DNA from: Pseudomonadales bacterium
GTDB taxonomy: Bacteria; Pseudomonadota; Gammaproteobacteria; Pseudomonadales; Pseudohongiellaceae
Reading direction: 5' to 3'
Assembly (NCBI GenBank): GCA_024234365.1
Contig: JACKOK010000001.1
Location: 868,001 to 932,000, forward strand
DNA length: 64,000 nucleotides
How positions within the stretch are numbered: position 1 is the first letter of the stretch; every line of letters starts with the position of its first letter. The translations under genes were made by a program, and so were the position numbers. Under the pieces are notes generated by a model that was not told where the DNA came from, did no database searches, and saw nothing but the letters and a program-made list of their open reading frames with translations. Below are positions 26,996 to 35,209 of this stretch, piece by piece.

Positions 26996-27802
26996 ATGAC
27001 AGATGCCGTGGTGATTGTGTTGCGGGAAGTCCTGGAGGCCATGCTGCTGATCTGCATGCTGATGGCGACCTCCACCGCCATGGGTTATCGTTTTCGCTGG
27101 ATGCTGGGGGGGCTTGCGCTGGGGGTAGGCGGCGCTACGCTCTATGCGCTGGGTCTGGAGCAGATTTCCATGGCCTTTGAGGGTTTCGGGCAGGAGTATG
27201 TGAACTCGGCCCTGTTGGTTGGTATTGCCGTTTTGCTGGCAACGCACAATTTCCTTGCGGTCTTTCAACTGCGCAATCCCTCTGTAATGCTGGCTTACCG
27301 GACCCTGATGCTGACCTTCGTCGTCATGGTGGCGATGGCGATTACCCGGGAAGGGGCGGAAATCTATCTCTATGCCTATTCCTATGGCGTGCTTGCCGGC
27401 AATATCACCGCCGTTTTTTCCGGAGGCGTTATCGGGCTCGGAATCGGGCTCAGCGTGGGTACCTTCTTCTATTACGGGTTGCGTTCACTTGCGCGCCGCC
27501 CGCGCCTGATCGTCTGTTGCGGGGTTTCCCTGGTGCTGGGTGCCAGCATGATGGGCCAGGCATCGGTCTATCTGTCCCAGGCGGATGTGCTGCCCTATCA
27601 GGAACCTTTATGGGACAGCAGTGGTCTGTTCGAAGAGTCGTCCCTGATGGGCGAATTGCTGCGCGCAACGCTGGGCTATGAGGCGCAGCCCACCCTGAAT
27701 CAGGTGTCGCTCTATTTGAGCTCGGTCATTGTCTCCATCCTGGCAATGCTGGCAGCATGGCGCTTGCACCGCTTACCTGAACCCGCTCGCGGAGGAGAAT
27801 GA
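26996..27802 (+). CDS. FTR1 family iron permease
   Basis: A 268-residue inner-membrane protein with about seven helices. It has both REXXE-type iron-translocation motifs of the FTR1/EfeU family: REVLE at residues 10-14 near the N-terminus and REGAE near 118-122. Family members import iron after oxidation or delivery by a periplasmic partner, here probably the cupredoxin-fold protein just upstream. I chose the ATG at 26996 (MTDAVVIV), preceded by AGGAG; the frame is open to 26966. No EfeB-type peroxidase is present. Confidence 0.9.
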   Translation: MTDAVVIVLREVLEAMLLICMLMATSTAMGYRFRWMLGGLALGVGGATLYALGLEQISMAFEGFGQEYVNSALLVGIAVLLATHNFLAVFQLRNPSVMLAYRTLMLTFVVMVAMAITREGAEIYLYAYSYGVLAGNITAVFSGGVIGLGIGLSVGTFFYYGLRSLARRPRLIVCCGVSLVLGASMMGQASVYLSQADVLPYQEPLWDSSGLFEESSLMGELLRATLGYEAQPTLNQVSLYLSSVIVSILAMLAAWRLHRLPEPARGGE

Positions 27803-27803
27803 G

Positions 27804-28532
27804 ATGCGAAGTAAAAGGATCGCAGTGGCTGTGCTGCTCAGTGCGCTCAGTGGCAGTGGCCAGGTCCTGGCAGATAACCCCTTGCACCATAATGGCGTGG
27901 GCCGTATTTATGACCCCTATGTTCAGGCTACCGAGAAGGAGCTGGAGTTTCGCTCTCTCTATCAGTGGGATGATTCGGCGGTAGAGGATGGTGTCATGTA
28001 CCAGCGCCTGGGCTATGGCTTCTCGGTCAATGACCGGGTTTTCGCCGAAGCCTATGCCATTGCCTCCCGTTTTCCCGACAAGTCTCTGGCCATCGAAGCC
28101 TATGAGCTGGAAGCCAAGGTGCAGTTGACGGAGCAGGGCGAGTACAACGCCGATTGGGGGCTGCTGGTGGAATATGAGCGTGAACTCAGCGAGAGCATCG
28201 CCGAGATCGCGGCAACGCTGATCAGCACCCGTCAGTGGGGAGACTGGGTGGGAACGGTGAATGTGGGGCTGGAGTACGAGTTCGGCTCGGATATCACGGA
28301 CGAGATCGATCGTTATCTCAACGCCCAGTGGCGTTACCGCTACTCGCCGGCACTGGAGCCTGGCGTGGAGTTCTATGCGGATGAATACACTCGCGGGATC
28401 GGCCCCGTTGTGGCCGGCACGGTGCGGGGGCAGGGGCGACGCAAATGGACCTGGGAGGCGGGGCTGATTGCGCCGCTGAATGACACCACGCCGGATTCGA
28501 CCTTTCGCTTCCTGCTGGAATACGAGTTTTGA
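27804..28532 (+). CDS. Probable outer-membrane beta-barrel protein
   Basis: A 242-residue exported protein with a signal peptide (VAVLLSALSGSGQVLA). The mature part is a run of alternating amphipathic strands (LEFRSLYQWDD, VMYQRLGYGFSV, GTVNVGLEYEFG) and ends in a terminal Phe (LLEYEF), the usual signature of barrels recognised by BamA. The specific family is not recognised. GGAGGAG precedes the ATG at 27804. As last gene of the iron-linked operon it may be a pore or receptor for the metal or for the operon's product. A short AGTCCT-CGCA-AGGACT hairpin overlaps the stop. Confidence 0.72.
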   Translation: MRSKRIAVAVLLSALSGSGQVLADNPLHHNGVGRIYDPYVQATEKELEFRSLYQWDDSAVEDGVMYQRLGYGFSVNDRVFAEAYAIASRFPDKSLAIEAYELEAKVQLTEQGEYNADWGLLVEYERELSESIAEIAATLISTRQWGDWVGTVNVGLEYEFGSDITDEIDRYLNAQWRYRYSPALEPGVEFYADEYTRGIGPVVAGTVRGQGRRKWTWEAGLIAPLNDTTPDSTFRFLLEYEF

Positions 28533-28567
28533 GTCCTCGCAAGGACTGAATGTCTGCCTGATGAATC

Positions 28568-28608
28568 AGAGGCTCCTTAAGATTGACTTAAGTTAATGGC
28601 TTTAGGCT
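28568..28608 (+). promoter_or_regulatory. PmrA/BqsR-like box and -10 of the LPS-modification operon
   Basis: CCTTAAGATTGACTTAAG (28575-28592) contains two perfect CTTAAG half-sites starting 11 bp apart, equivalent to TTAAG-N6-TTAAG. The flanking AGAGG is shared with the box at 20047, giving 22 of 25 identical bases. A weak -10 candidate TAGGCT (28603-28608) lies at the same distance from the box as TACAGT does in the first promoter. The sequence lies 62 bases upstream of the sulfatase gene. Confidence 0.78.
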
Positions 28609-28653
28609 TAAAACAATAACGAAAAATCCACCTATCGTTTACGGAGCTCTGTT

Positions 28654-30483
28654 TTGAATCAGTCCTGTACTGCCTTGCGTACTGCTTTTGTCACCTATTG
28701 TGCGGTCTTCCTCGCCGGTCTCGTCATGGCCTGGCAATGGCCCCTGCAGTTCTCTACCGGTCTGTTTCTTCTCCTTGCCCTGATCGTGCAGTCCTTTGTG
28801 CTGAGCTCTCCCGTTCTGCTGCTGTATGCCCTGTACCGTTTCGTGCAGCGGCGTGGCATGGCGGGCGGCCACGTGATCGTGGTGCTGATGCAGTTGCTGT
28901 GCGTGGCGAGCATCGTGTTCATGTTTGCCAATTACAAGCTGCACGATATGTATGGCTTCTATGTGAATTTCTTCGTGGTGAACCTGTTGGTGACGCCGGG
29001 AGGCGTGGAAGCCATGGGCGTGACTGACTCCACCATGTGGACACTGGCGGTGGCGGTGTTTGTGCTGGGGCTCATGGTATTTGCGGCGCTGCGCTATATT
29101 CCCTTCGAAAAGCTGTACCCGGCACGCCTGGGTAAAAAGCTGCTGTGGTCCGGCGTGACGGTGCTGTTGCTGTTTCAAGCCTTCTGGTATGCCTATGCAG
29201 AATATCGCTATGACCGCGGTATTCTCGGGGCTGCGGGACGCATTGTCTGGTATATCCCGGTGACCGCCAGAACCTTCTTCGAAGACCTGGGGGTGCCGAT
29301 CGAGCGCCCGGATACTGCAGAGTTTGATGTGGCGCAGGGCAGTGGAACCCTGGATTACCCCGCCACGCCGGACGTGAGCTTTACCAAACCCTATAACGTG
29401 GTGTGGTTGGTGTCGGAGTCTCTGCGAGCCGATATGCTGGACCCGGAGATCATGCCCAATACCTGGACTTTCGCGCAGAAGACTCAGCGCTTCACCCAGC
29501 ATTACAGTGGCGGAAACGGCACGCGCATGGGAATGTTCTCCCAGTTCTACGGCCTGTACGGGAGTTACTGGTTCGATTTCCTCTATGCCCATCGCCCCCC
29601 GATGCTGGTGGATCTGCTGAAGAAGAACGATTACTCCATGATGGCCTATACCAGCTCCCGTTTCTCCTATCCGGAGTTTGACAAGACCGTGTTTGCGAGT
29701 CTGTCCGATGATCAGCTCCAGTCCTACACCGAGGGCGATGGCTGGGAGCGTGACCGCAAGAATGTGGGGGATATGCTGCAGTACATCGGCAATGCACAGA
29801 AGCCTTTCTTTGCCTTCATGTTCTTTGAGTCTGCCCACGCCAACTACTATTTCCCGGAAGAATCCGTGATCCGGGAGGATTACCTCACGGATTTCAATTA
29901 CCTCACGGTGGATGTCGAGGAAAATATCGAGCGCATCCGCAGCCGCTACATCAATGCCACTCATCATCTCGACAGCCAGTTGGGGCGTGTGTTTGACACG
30001 CTGGAAGAGCAGGGCCTGCTGGACAGCACCATCGTGGTGGTCACCGGGGATCATGGTGAGGAGTTCATGGAGAAGGGGCGTTGGGGGCACAACTCGACCT
30101 TCAGCCAGGAGCAGATTCGTGTGCCGATGCTGGTGCATATTCCGGGGCGTGCCCCCGGGGTGACCAATGTCATGACCAGCCACCTGGACATGCCGGCGAC
30201 GATTCTGGCGGCGCTCGGGGCGGACGTGGACCCGGAAATTTACAGCTACGGTCATGATCTGTTTGCCCCTGACTACGCCCGCGACTACACCGTGGTCAGT
30301 GACTGGCATGGCAACACCCTGGTGACACCCGATCTGAAAATGGTGTTCAGCAAGAAATCGGCAGCCTATGACGACAGTGTGACCACCTTGAACGATGCGC
30401 CACTTGATTTGAACCAGACGAGCAGCGATTATCGGACCCCGTTGGGCAAGTTTGCCCGCGAAGTGTCCCGTTTTTATCATTGA
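28654..30483 (+). CDS. Membrane sulfatase-superfamily protein (YejM/EptA-like)
   Basis: A 609-residue protein: five N-terminal membrane helices (about 1-190) and a large periplasmic alkaline-phosphatase/sulfatase-type domain. Metal-site residues are visible: Glu255 in VSESLRAD, Thr290 in GGNGTRMG, Asp466-His467 in TGDHGEE and His in WGHNS. Overall it is nearest to YejM/PbgA-type proteins, with the candidate nucleophile Thr and metal ligands present, so transferase or hydrolase activity on a lipid is possible. The start is TTG at 28654, seven bases after ACGGAG. It heads a three-gene operon under a PmrA/BqsR-like box. Confidence 0.87.
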   Translation: MNQSCTALRTAFVTYCAVFLAGLVMAWQWPLQFSTGLFLLLALIVQSFVLSSPVLLLYALYRFVQRRGMAGGHVIVVLMQLLCVASIVFMFANYKLHDMYGFYVNFFVVNLLVTPGGVEAMGVTDSTMWTLAVAVFVLGLMVFAALRYIPFEKLYPARLGKKLLWSGVTVLLLFQAFWYAYAEYRYDRGILGAAGRIVWYIPVTARTFFEDLGVPIERPDTAEFDVAQGSGTLDYPATPDVSFTKPYNVVWLVSESLRADMLDPEIMPNTWTFAQKTQRFTQHYSGGNGTRMGMFSQFYGLYGSYWFDFLYAHRPPMLVDLLKKNDYSMMAYTSSRFSYPEFDKTVFASLSDDQLQSYTEGDGWERDRKNVGDMLQYIGNAQKPFFAFMFFESAHANYYFPEESVIREDYLTDFNYLTVDVEENIERIRSRYINATHHLDSQLGRVFDTLEEQGLLDSTIVVVTGDHGEEFMEKGRWGHNSTFSQEQIRVPMLVHIPGRAPGVTNVMTSHLDMPATILAALGADVDPEIYSYGHDLFAPDYARDYTVVSDWHGNTLVTPDLKMVFSKKSAAYDDSVTTLNDAPLDLNQTSSDYRTPLGKFAREVSRFYH

Positions 30484-30492
30484 GCCCTTGTT

Positions 30493-31272
30493 ATGGATGC
30501 CGTTGCCGCTCTCCTGGATCAAAATCGTTCCAATGAGCTCCGAGTCTTCAGCCCTCTTGCCGCCCGGCAATTGGCGCAGGCTGGTTATACCCGCTTTGAG
30601 CACCTCTGGAGCCTGCCGCAGGAATTTGTCGAGCCCGCCAACCTGCGTCGCAATGGCTGGAGCGGGGTCTCCATCCTGACGCTCCCCAATGAGCAGGGCG
30701 AACAGGAGGTGTATTACCTCAAGCGCCAGGAGAACCAGACGCGTTACTCCCTGCGCTACCCAACGGGCACACTGACATTCCGTTACGAGGCCGATGCGCT
30801 GCACCGGGCGTTGGTGGAGGGCTGGCCGGCTGTGGAGCTGGTGGCCTGCGGCTTTCGCACCAGTCCGGGCAACGGGGCTCCCCAGGGGCTTATTCTGACT
30901 CGCGGCCTGCCCTATCCGAACCTGAGCAGTTACCGTGAGCAGGTCTCGGACTGGACCCCCTATCTGCCCGTGTTGCGCCGCATTGGCGAGCAGTTGTTGC
31001 AGATGCATCAAAGCCGCTGGCAGCATGGAGCGCTGTTCCCCGTTCATCTGTTTCTGGAACTTGCTACCGGGGAGGGCTGTCTGATTGACTTTGAGCGGGC
31101 GCGTCGGCGCCTCTTTCCGCAATGGGCGGCGTATGCCGACCTGACCCAGTTTATTCGCCGTGCCGACTGGCTGCCCGATGAGGCGCTGGCGGCTTTGCTG
31201 GAAAGCCATCTGACGGCCATGCCGCAACTGCGCAAACGCCTGCGCAAGCGCTTCCCTAACCGTTTTCAATGA
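30493..31272 (+). CDS. InaA/WaaP-like lipopolysaccharide kinase family protein
   Basis: A 259-residue protein-kinase-fold protein of the InaA/Kdo-kinase family. YYLKRQEN carries the likely phosphate-binding Lys, HGALFPVHLF replaces the usual HGDxxxxN catalytic loop, and LIDFERAR supplies the DFG-equivalent Asp. The catalytic-loop Asp of HGD is Ala here, so activity is in doubt unless another residue substitutes. Relatives phosphorylate the LPS core. It lies nine bases after the sulfatase gene, consistent with a shared LPS or lipid modification role. Confidence 0.85.
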   Translation: MDAVAALLDQNRSNELRVFSPLAARQLAQAGYTRFEHLWSLPQEFVEPANLRRNGWSGVSILTLPNEQGEQEVYYLKRQENQTRYSLRYPTGTLTFRYEADALHRALVEGWPAVELVACGFRTSPGNGAPQGLILTRGLPYPNLSSYREQVSDWTPYLPVLRRIGEQLLQMHQSRWQHGALFPVHLFLELATGEGCLIDFERARRRLFPQWAAYADLTQFIRRADWLPDEALAALLESHLTAMPQLRKRLRKRFPNRFQ

Positions 31273-31300
31273 CAATAATGAACTTTTTGGAGTGATCCCC

Positions 31301-31936
31301 ATGACGGACCAGATCAGTTATGCCCGTGTAAAATCCGACGAGCAGTCCGCCCTGTCCTACAGCCAGCGCAAACAGGAGAAACACCAGCAGGAGATGGCCA
31401 TGCTGGCCGATGCCTTTGCCCATGTGAAGGATGTTCATACGGTGCTGGATGCGCCCTGTGGTGTGGGGCGTGCCAGTATCTGGCTGGCCCAGCAGGGCAA
31501 GCAGGTGGTGGGTATCGATCTGGGCGAGGCGGCACTGTCACTGGCGCGAGAACTGGCCGAGAAGGATGGTGTGTCAGCCAGTTTCGAGAGGCAGAATATT
31601 TTTGAGCTGCCCTACGAGGACGGGCACTTCGATGCCACCCTGTGTTTCCGCCTGCTGCACCACTTCGAAAGCGAAGCCCTGCAGCAGCGTCTGATTGCCG
31701 AGATCTGCCGCGTCAGCAGCCGCTATGTGGTGATTTCGCGTATTTCCCCGACCTCGTTCACTTCGCTCAGACGCCGACTGCGCAAGGTGCTCAGCGGCAA
31801 GGATATCAAGCAGTATCCGGTATCCGGAGCCCAGCTCGATGCAGCCTTTGCCCAGCACGGCTTCAAACCGGTGCATCGCGTTGCACGTTCCGAGTTCCTG
31901 CATTCCCTTCAGCTGCATGTGTACAGGCGCGGGTGA
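31301..31936 (+). CDS. Class I SAM-dependent methyltransferase
   Basis: A 211-residue methyltransferase. SAM-binding motif I is VLDAPCGVGRASIWLA near residue 47, the acidic residue after strand 2 is in VVGIDLG, and motif post-II/III is seen in FDATLCFRLLHHF. It resembles small-molecule or lipid methyltransferases; the substrate is unknown. GGAG lies before the ATG at 31301. It is the last gene of the sulfatase-InaA operon; guaB follows with its own promoter inside the end of this gene. Confidence 0.87.
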   Translation: MTDQISYARVKSDEQSALSYSQRKQEKHQQEMAMLADAFAHVKDVHTVLDAPCGVGRASIWLAQQGKQVVGIDLGEAALSLARELAEKDGVSASFERQNIFELPYEDGHFDATLCFRLLHHFESEALQQRLIAEICRVSSRYVVISRISPTSFTSLRRRLRKVLSGKDIKQYPVSGAQLDAAFAQHGFKPVHRVARSEFLHSLQLHVYRRG

Positions 31937-31948
31937 CGTCTGTATAAT
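31920..31948 (+). promoter_or_regulatory. Putative sigma-70 promoter of guaBA
   Basis: A perfect -10 TATAAT (31943-31948) with a moderate -35 TGTACA (31920-31925) at 17-base spacing. It lies 28 bases before the guaB ATG and overlaps the 3' end of the methyltransferase gene. Confidence 0.65.
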
Positions 31949-31976
31949 CGCGTTTTTGCTGATACGTGGAAATCTT

Positions 31977-33446
31977 ATGTTGCGCATTGCTGAAGAAGCT
32001 CTGACATTCGATGACGTTCTACTCGTGCCCGCACACTCCACTGTGCTCCCCAAATCGGTCAGCCTCAAGACGCAGTTAACCGCGTCCATCGCCCTGAATA
32101 TCCCCATGATCTCGTCTGCCATGGACACCGTGACCGAGGCTCGCCTCGCCATCGCGATGGCCCAGGAAGGCGGCCTTGGGGTGATTCACAAGAGCATGAG
32201 CATTGAGCAGCAGGCACGCGAAGTCCGGATGGTCAAGAAGTTCGAGAGTGGGGTCGTGAAGGACCCTATCACCATCGCTCCCACTGCCACGATTCGTGAA
32301 CTGATTGCATTGATGCGGGAGAACGACATCTCCGGCATGCCAGTCGTCGAAGGCAGTAATCTGGTGGGTATCGTCACCAGCCGTGACGTGCGATTCGAGA
32401 CCAATTACGATGCCGCCGTCTCGTCCATCATGACGCCCAAGAAAGCCCTGGTTACCGTCAAGGAAAGCGCTTCCCACAAGGAAGTCAAAGACCTGCTGCA
32501 CAAACACCGTATCGAGAAGATCCTTGTTGTCAACGATAATTTCGAGCTGCGCGGCCTGGTGACCCTGAAGGATATCCGCAAGGCGGAAGATTACCCGAAT
32601 GCCTGCAAGGACCAGCTCGGGCGCCTGCGCGTGGCGGCTGCTGTCGGCACGGGCGCCGATACGGCCGAGCGCGTGGCGGCCATCGTGGAGGCCGGTGTGG
32701 ACGTGATCGTGGTGGATACCGCACACGGTCATTCCCAGGGCGTGATCGATCAGGTTCGTCGTATCAAGGGTCTCTACCCCCATATCCCCGTCATCGGTGG
32801 CAATATCGCCACTGCCGAAGCGGCCAAGGATCTCGCGGCAGCGGGTGCGGATGCCGTGAAGGTCGGGATTGGTCCTGGCTCCATCTGCACCACGCGCATC
32901 GTGACCGGTGTCGGCGTGCCGCAGATTACCGCCGTGGCCAATGTGGCCGAAGCCCTGAAAGACACCCAGGTGTGCGTGATCTCCGATGGGGGCATTCGTT
33001 TCTCCGGGGATATTGCCAAGGTGATTGCTGCCGGCGCGCATGTGGTCATGATCGGCAGCCTGCTGGCCGGTTCCGAAGAGGCGCCCGGCGAGGTCGAGCT
33101 GTACCAGGGGCGCAGCTACAAGGCCTATCGTGGCATGGGTTCTCTGGGCGCCATGTCGCACAGCCAGGGCTCCAGCGACCGCTACTTCCAGGATATTGCT
33201 TCGGGCACCGAGAAACTCGTTCCGGAAGGGATTGAGGGCCGCGTTCCCTACAAGGGGCCGATGTCTGCGATTGTGCACCAGCTGATGGGCGGTCTGCGCT
33301 CAAGCATGGGCTATACCGGGTGTGAGGATATCGGGCAGATGCGCACCAAGCCTCAGTTCGTGAAGATCACCTCTTCCGGCATGAGCGAGAGCCATGTGCA
33401 CGATGTCAGTATCACCAAAGAAGCGCCCAATTACCGCATGAGCTGA
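31977..33446 (+). CDS. guaB: IMP dehydrogenase
   Basis: Converts IMP to XMP with NAD+, the first committed step to GMP. The 489-residue protein begins MLRIAEEALTFDDVLLVP. It contains two CBS domains (about 90-205), the substrate/K+ loop GIGPGSICTTR with the catalytic Cys near 306, and the flap RGMGS. The frame is open upstream but the family start is the ATG at 31977, and TATAAT lies 28 bases upstream. It is followed after 24 bases by guaA. Confidence 0.98.
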   Translation: MLRIAEEALTFDDVLLVPAHSTVLPKSVSLKTQLTASIALNIPMISSAMDTVTEARLAIAMAQEGGLGVIHKSMSIEQQAREVRMVKKFESGVVKDPITIAPTATIRELIALMRENDISGMPVVEGSNLVGIVTSRDVRFETNYDAAVSSIMTPKKALVTVKESASHKEVKDLLHKHRIEKILVVNDNFELRGLVTLKDIRKAEDYPNACKDQLGRLRVAAAVGTGADTAERVAAIVEAGVDVIVVDTAHGHSQGVIDQVRRIKGLYPHIPVIGGNIATAEAAKDLAAAGADAVKVGIGPGSICTTRIVTGVGVPQITAVANVAEALKDTQVCVISDGGIRFSGDIAKVIAAGAHVVMIGSLLAGSEEAPGEVELYQGRSYKAYRGMGSLGAMSHSQGSSDRYFQDIASGTEKLVPEGIEGRVPYKGPMSAIVHQLMGGLRSSMGYTGCEDIGQMRTKPQFVKITSSGMSESHVHDVSITKEAPNYRMS

Positions 33447-33470
33447 ACCCAATAGCAGGTCGGACACATC

Positions 33471-35042
33471 TTGAATATTCACAGCCAGAAAATTCTCATT
33501 CTGGATTTCGGGTCTCAATACACCCAGCTGATCGCACGCCGCGTGCGGGAGTTGGGGGTGTATTGCGAGATCTGGGATTACCAGTCCTCACAGCAGGAAA
33601 TTGAAGCCTTTGCCCCGCAGGGCGTGATCTTCTCCGGCGGGCCCGAGACTGCCACGCTGGCAGACTCGCCGCGCGCCCCGGAATTTTTGCTGCAAGGCGA
33701 TTTGCCGCTGCTGGGCATCTGCTATGGCATGCAGACCATGGCCGAACAACTGGGAGGCAAGGTGGAGTCTTCCGCCAAGTCCGAGTTCGGCTACGCGGAA
33801 GTGAACCTGGTCAGCCCCAGCGCCCTGTTTGAAGGTATTGAAGACCGCGTGATGGACAGCGGCCTGGCTCAGCTCGATGTGTGGATGAGCCATGGCGACA
33901 AGGTGGTAAAAGTACCCGAGGGCTTCACCACGATTGCGGCGACAGAGAGTGCCCCCATCGCCGCCATGTCCGATGAATCGCGACGTTTCTACGGCATTCA
34001 GTTCCATCCGGAAGTAACCCACACGGCACAGGGCTTGCGCATTCTGGAACGTTTCGTGCGCCAGATATGCGGCTGTGAAGCGCTGTGGACTTCTGCCAAC
34101 ATCATCGAGGACGCCATTGCCCGCGTACGCGAGCAGGTCGGGTCCGACCATGTGCTGCTGGGGCTCTCCGGCGGCGTGGACTCTTCCGTGGTGGCCGCCC
34201 TTCTGCACAAGGCCATCGGGGACCAGCTGACCTGCGTGTTTGTGGACAACGGCCTGTTGCGCCTGCACGAGGGCGACCAGGTGATGGCGACTTTCGCGAA
34301 GAGCATGGGGGTGAAGGTCATCCGCGCAGACGCCGAGGCACAGTTCCTTGGCAAGCTGGCCGGGGTGAGCGACCCGGAGCTCAAGCGCAAGGCCATCGGC
34401 AATACCTTCATCGAGGTGTTCGACGCCGAAGCGAGCAAAATCCCCAATGTGAAATGGCTGGCCCAGGGCACCATTTACCCGGACGTGATCGAGTCCGCCG
34501 GTTCCAAGACCGGCAAGGCGCATGTCATCAAATCCCACCACAACGTGGGCGGCCTGCCGGAAGACATGAAGCTTGGGTTGGTGGAACCCCTGCGTGAGCT
34601 GTTCAAGGACGAGGTGCGCAAGATCGGCCTGGAGCTTGGCCTGCCCTATGACATGGTGTATCGCCATCCCTTCCCGGGGCCTGGCCTTGGCGTGCGTATT
34701 CTCGGTGAAGTGAAGAAAGAGTATTGCGAGGTACTGCGCCGCGCCGATGCCATCTTCATCGAAGAGCTGCACCGCAGCGGCTACTACCACAAGACCAGCC
34801 AGGCCTTTGCCGTCTTCGTGCCGGTGAAGTCCGTTGGCGTAGTAGGGGATGCCCGCCGCTATTCCTGGGTGATTACCCTGCGCGCCGTGGAGACCATCGA
34901 CTTCATGACCGCCCGCTGGGCACACCTGCCCTATGAGCTGCTGGAAACCGTCAGCAATCGCATCATCAACGAGATTGCCGATGTCTCCCGCGTGGCCTAT
35001 GACATCTCCTCCAAGCCGCCTGCGACGATTGAGTGGGAATAA
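33471..35042 (+). CDS. guaA: GMP synthase (glutamine-hydrolysing)
   Basis: Converts XMP to GMP. The N-terminal class I amidotransferase has GICYGMQ (Cys near 85) and QFHPEV. The ATP-pyrophosphatase domain has the P-loop LSGGVDSSV near 236, and the C-terminal dimerisation domain ends in the usual PPATIEWE. The start is TTG at 33471 (MNIHSQKILILDFGSQ); no ATG fits the family N-terminus. The 523-residue length is standard. A strong terminator follows at 35073. Confidence 0.98.
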   Translation: MNIHSQKILILDFGSQYTQLIARRVRELGVYCEIWDYQSSQQEIEAFAPQGVIFSGGPETATLADSPRAPEFLLQGDLPLLGICYGMQTMAEQLGGKVESSAKSEFGYAEVNLVSPSALFEGIEDRVMDSGLAQLDVWMSHGDKVVKVPEGFTTIAATESAPIAAMSDESRRFYGIQFHPEVTHTAQGLRILERFVRQICGCEALWTSANIIEDAIARVREQVGSDHVLLGLSGGVDSSVVAALLHKAIGDQLTCVFVDNGLLRLHEGDQVMATFAKSMGVKVIRADAEAQFLGKLAGVSDPELKRKAIGNTFIEVFDAEASKIPNVKWLAQGTIYPDVIESAGSKTGKAHVIKSHHNVGGLPEDMKLGLVEPLRELFKDEVRKIGLELGLPYDMVYRHPFPGPGLGVRILGEVKKEYCEVLRRADAIFIEELHRSGYYHKTSQAFAVFVPVKSVGVVGDARRYSWVITLRAVETIDFMTARWAHLPYELLETVSNRIINEIADVSRVAYDISSKPPATIEWE

Positions 35043-35072
35043 GCGGAGACCCGCATCCTACGACAGTGCATG

Positions 35073-35111
35073 GCATAAAAACCCGGCATGATGGCCGGGT
35101 TTTTTATGCCC
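35073..35111 (+). terminator. Rho-independent terminator of guaBA
   Basis: GGCATAAAAACCCGGC, loop ATGAT, then GGCCGGGTTTTTTATGCC: a long near-perfect stem with a run of T on the plus side and A on the other, so it may work in both directions. It begins 31 bases after the guaA stop. Confidence 0.93.
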
Positions 35112-35134
35112 TCAGCTCCTGTTGAATACGGTTG

Positions 35135-35150
35135 ACTGTAATAATACAGT
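35135..35150. promoter_or_regulatory. Operator palindrome 1 of the RES/Xre locus
   Basis: ACTGTAATAATACAGT: ACTGTA and TACAGT arms around a 4-base centre. It overlaps a candidate -35 TTGACT (35132-35137). A near-identical copy follows 36 bp downstream. It is probably the autoregulatory binding site of the Xre/MbcA-type antitoxin. Confidence 0.82.
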
Positions 35151-35170
35151 TTGTTAGTCTGCGAGCAATC

Positions 35171-35186
35171 ACTGTAACAATACAGT
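35171..35186. promoter_or_regulatory. Operator palindrome 2 of the RES/Xre locus
   Basis: ACTGTAACAATACAGT, 15 of 16 bases identical to operator 1, starting 36 bp further on and 24 bases upstream of the antitoxin ATG. The arms are perfect. The twin sites fit cooperative repression by an antitoxin-toxin complex. Confidence 0.82.
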
Positions 35187-35209
35187 GCTTTGTGTAAGGA
35201 TAGTCGCCG

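Noticed and set aside
28532..28547. AGTCCT-CGCA-AGGACT hairpin as terminator of the ten-gene operon
   Set aside because: The stem is only six base pairs and no T-run follows. I do not count it as a terminator.
28639..31302. 887-codon open frame on the minus strand, antisense to the sulfatase and InaA-like genes
   Set aside because: It mirrors two well-supported plus-strand genes, is rich in His, Gln and Arg, and shows no domain. It is a high-GC antisense shadow.
33588..34925. 445-codon minus-strand frame antisense to guaA
   Set aside because: guaA is certain, and the antisense frame is composition-driven.
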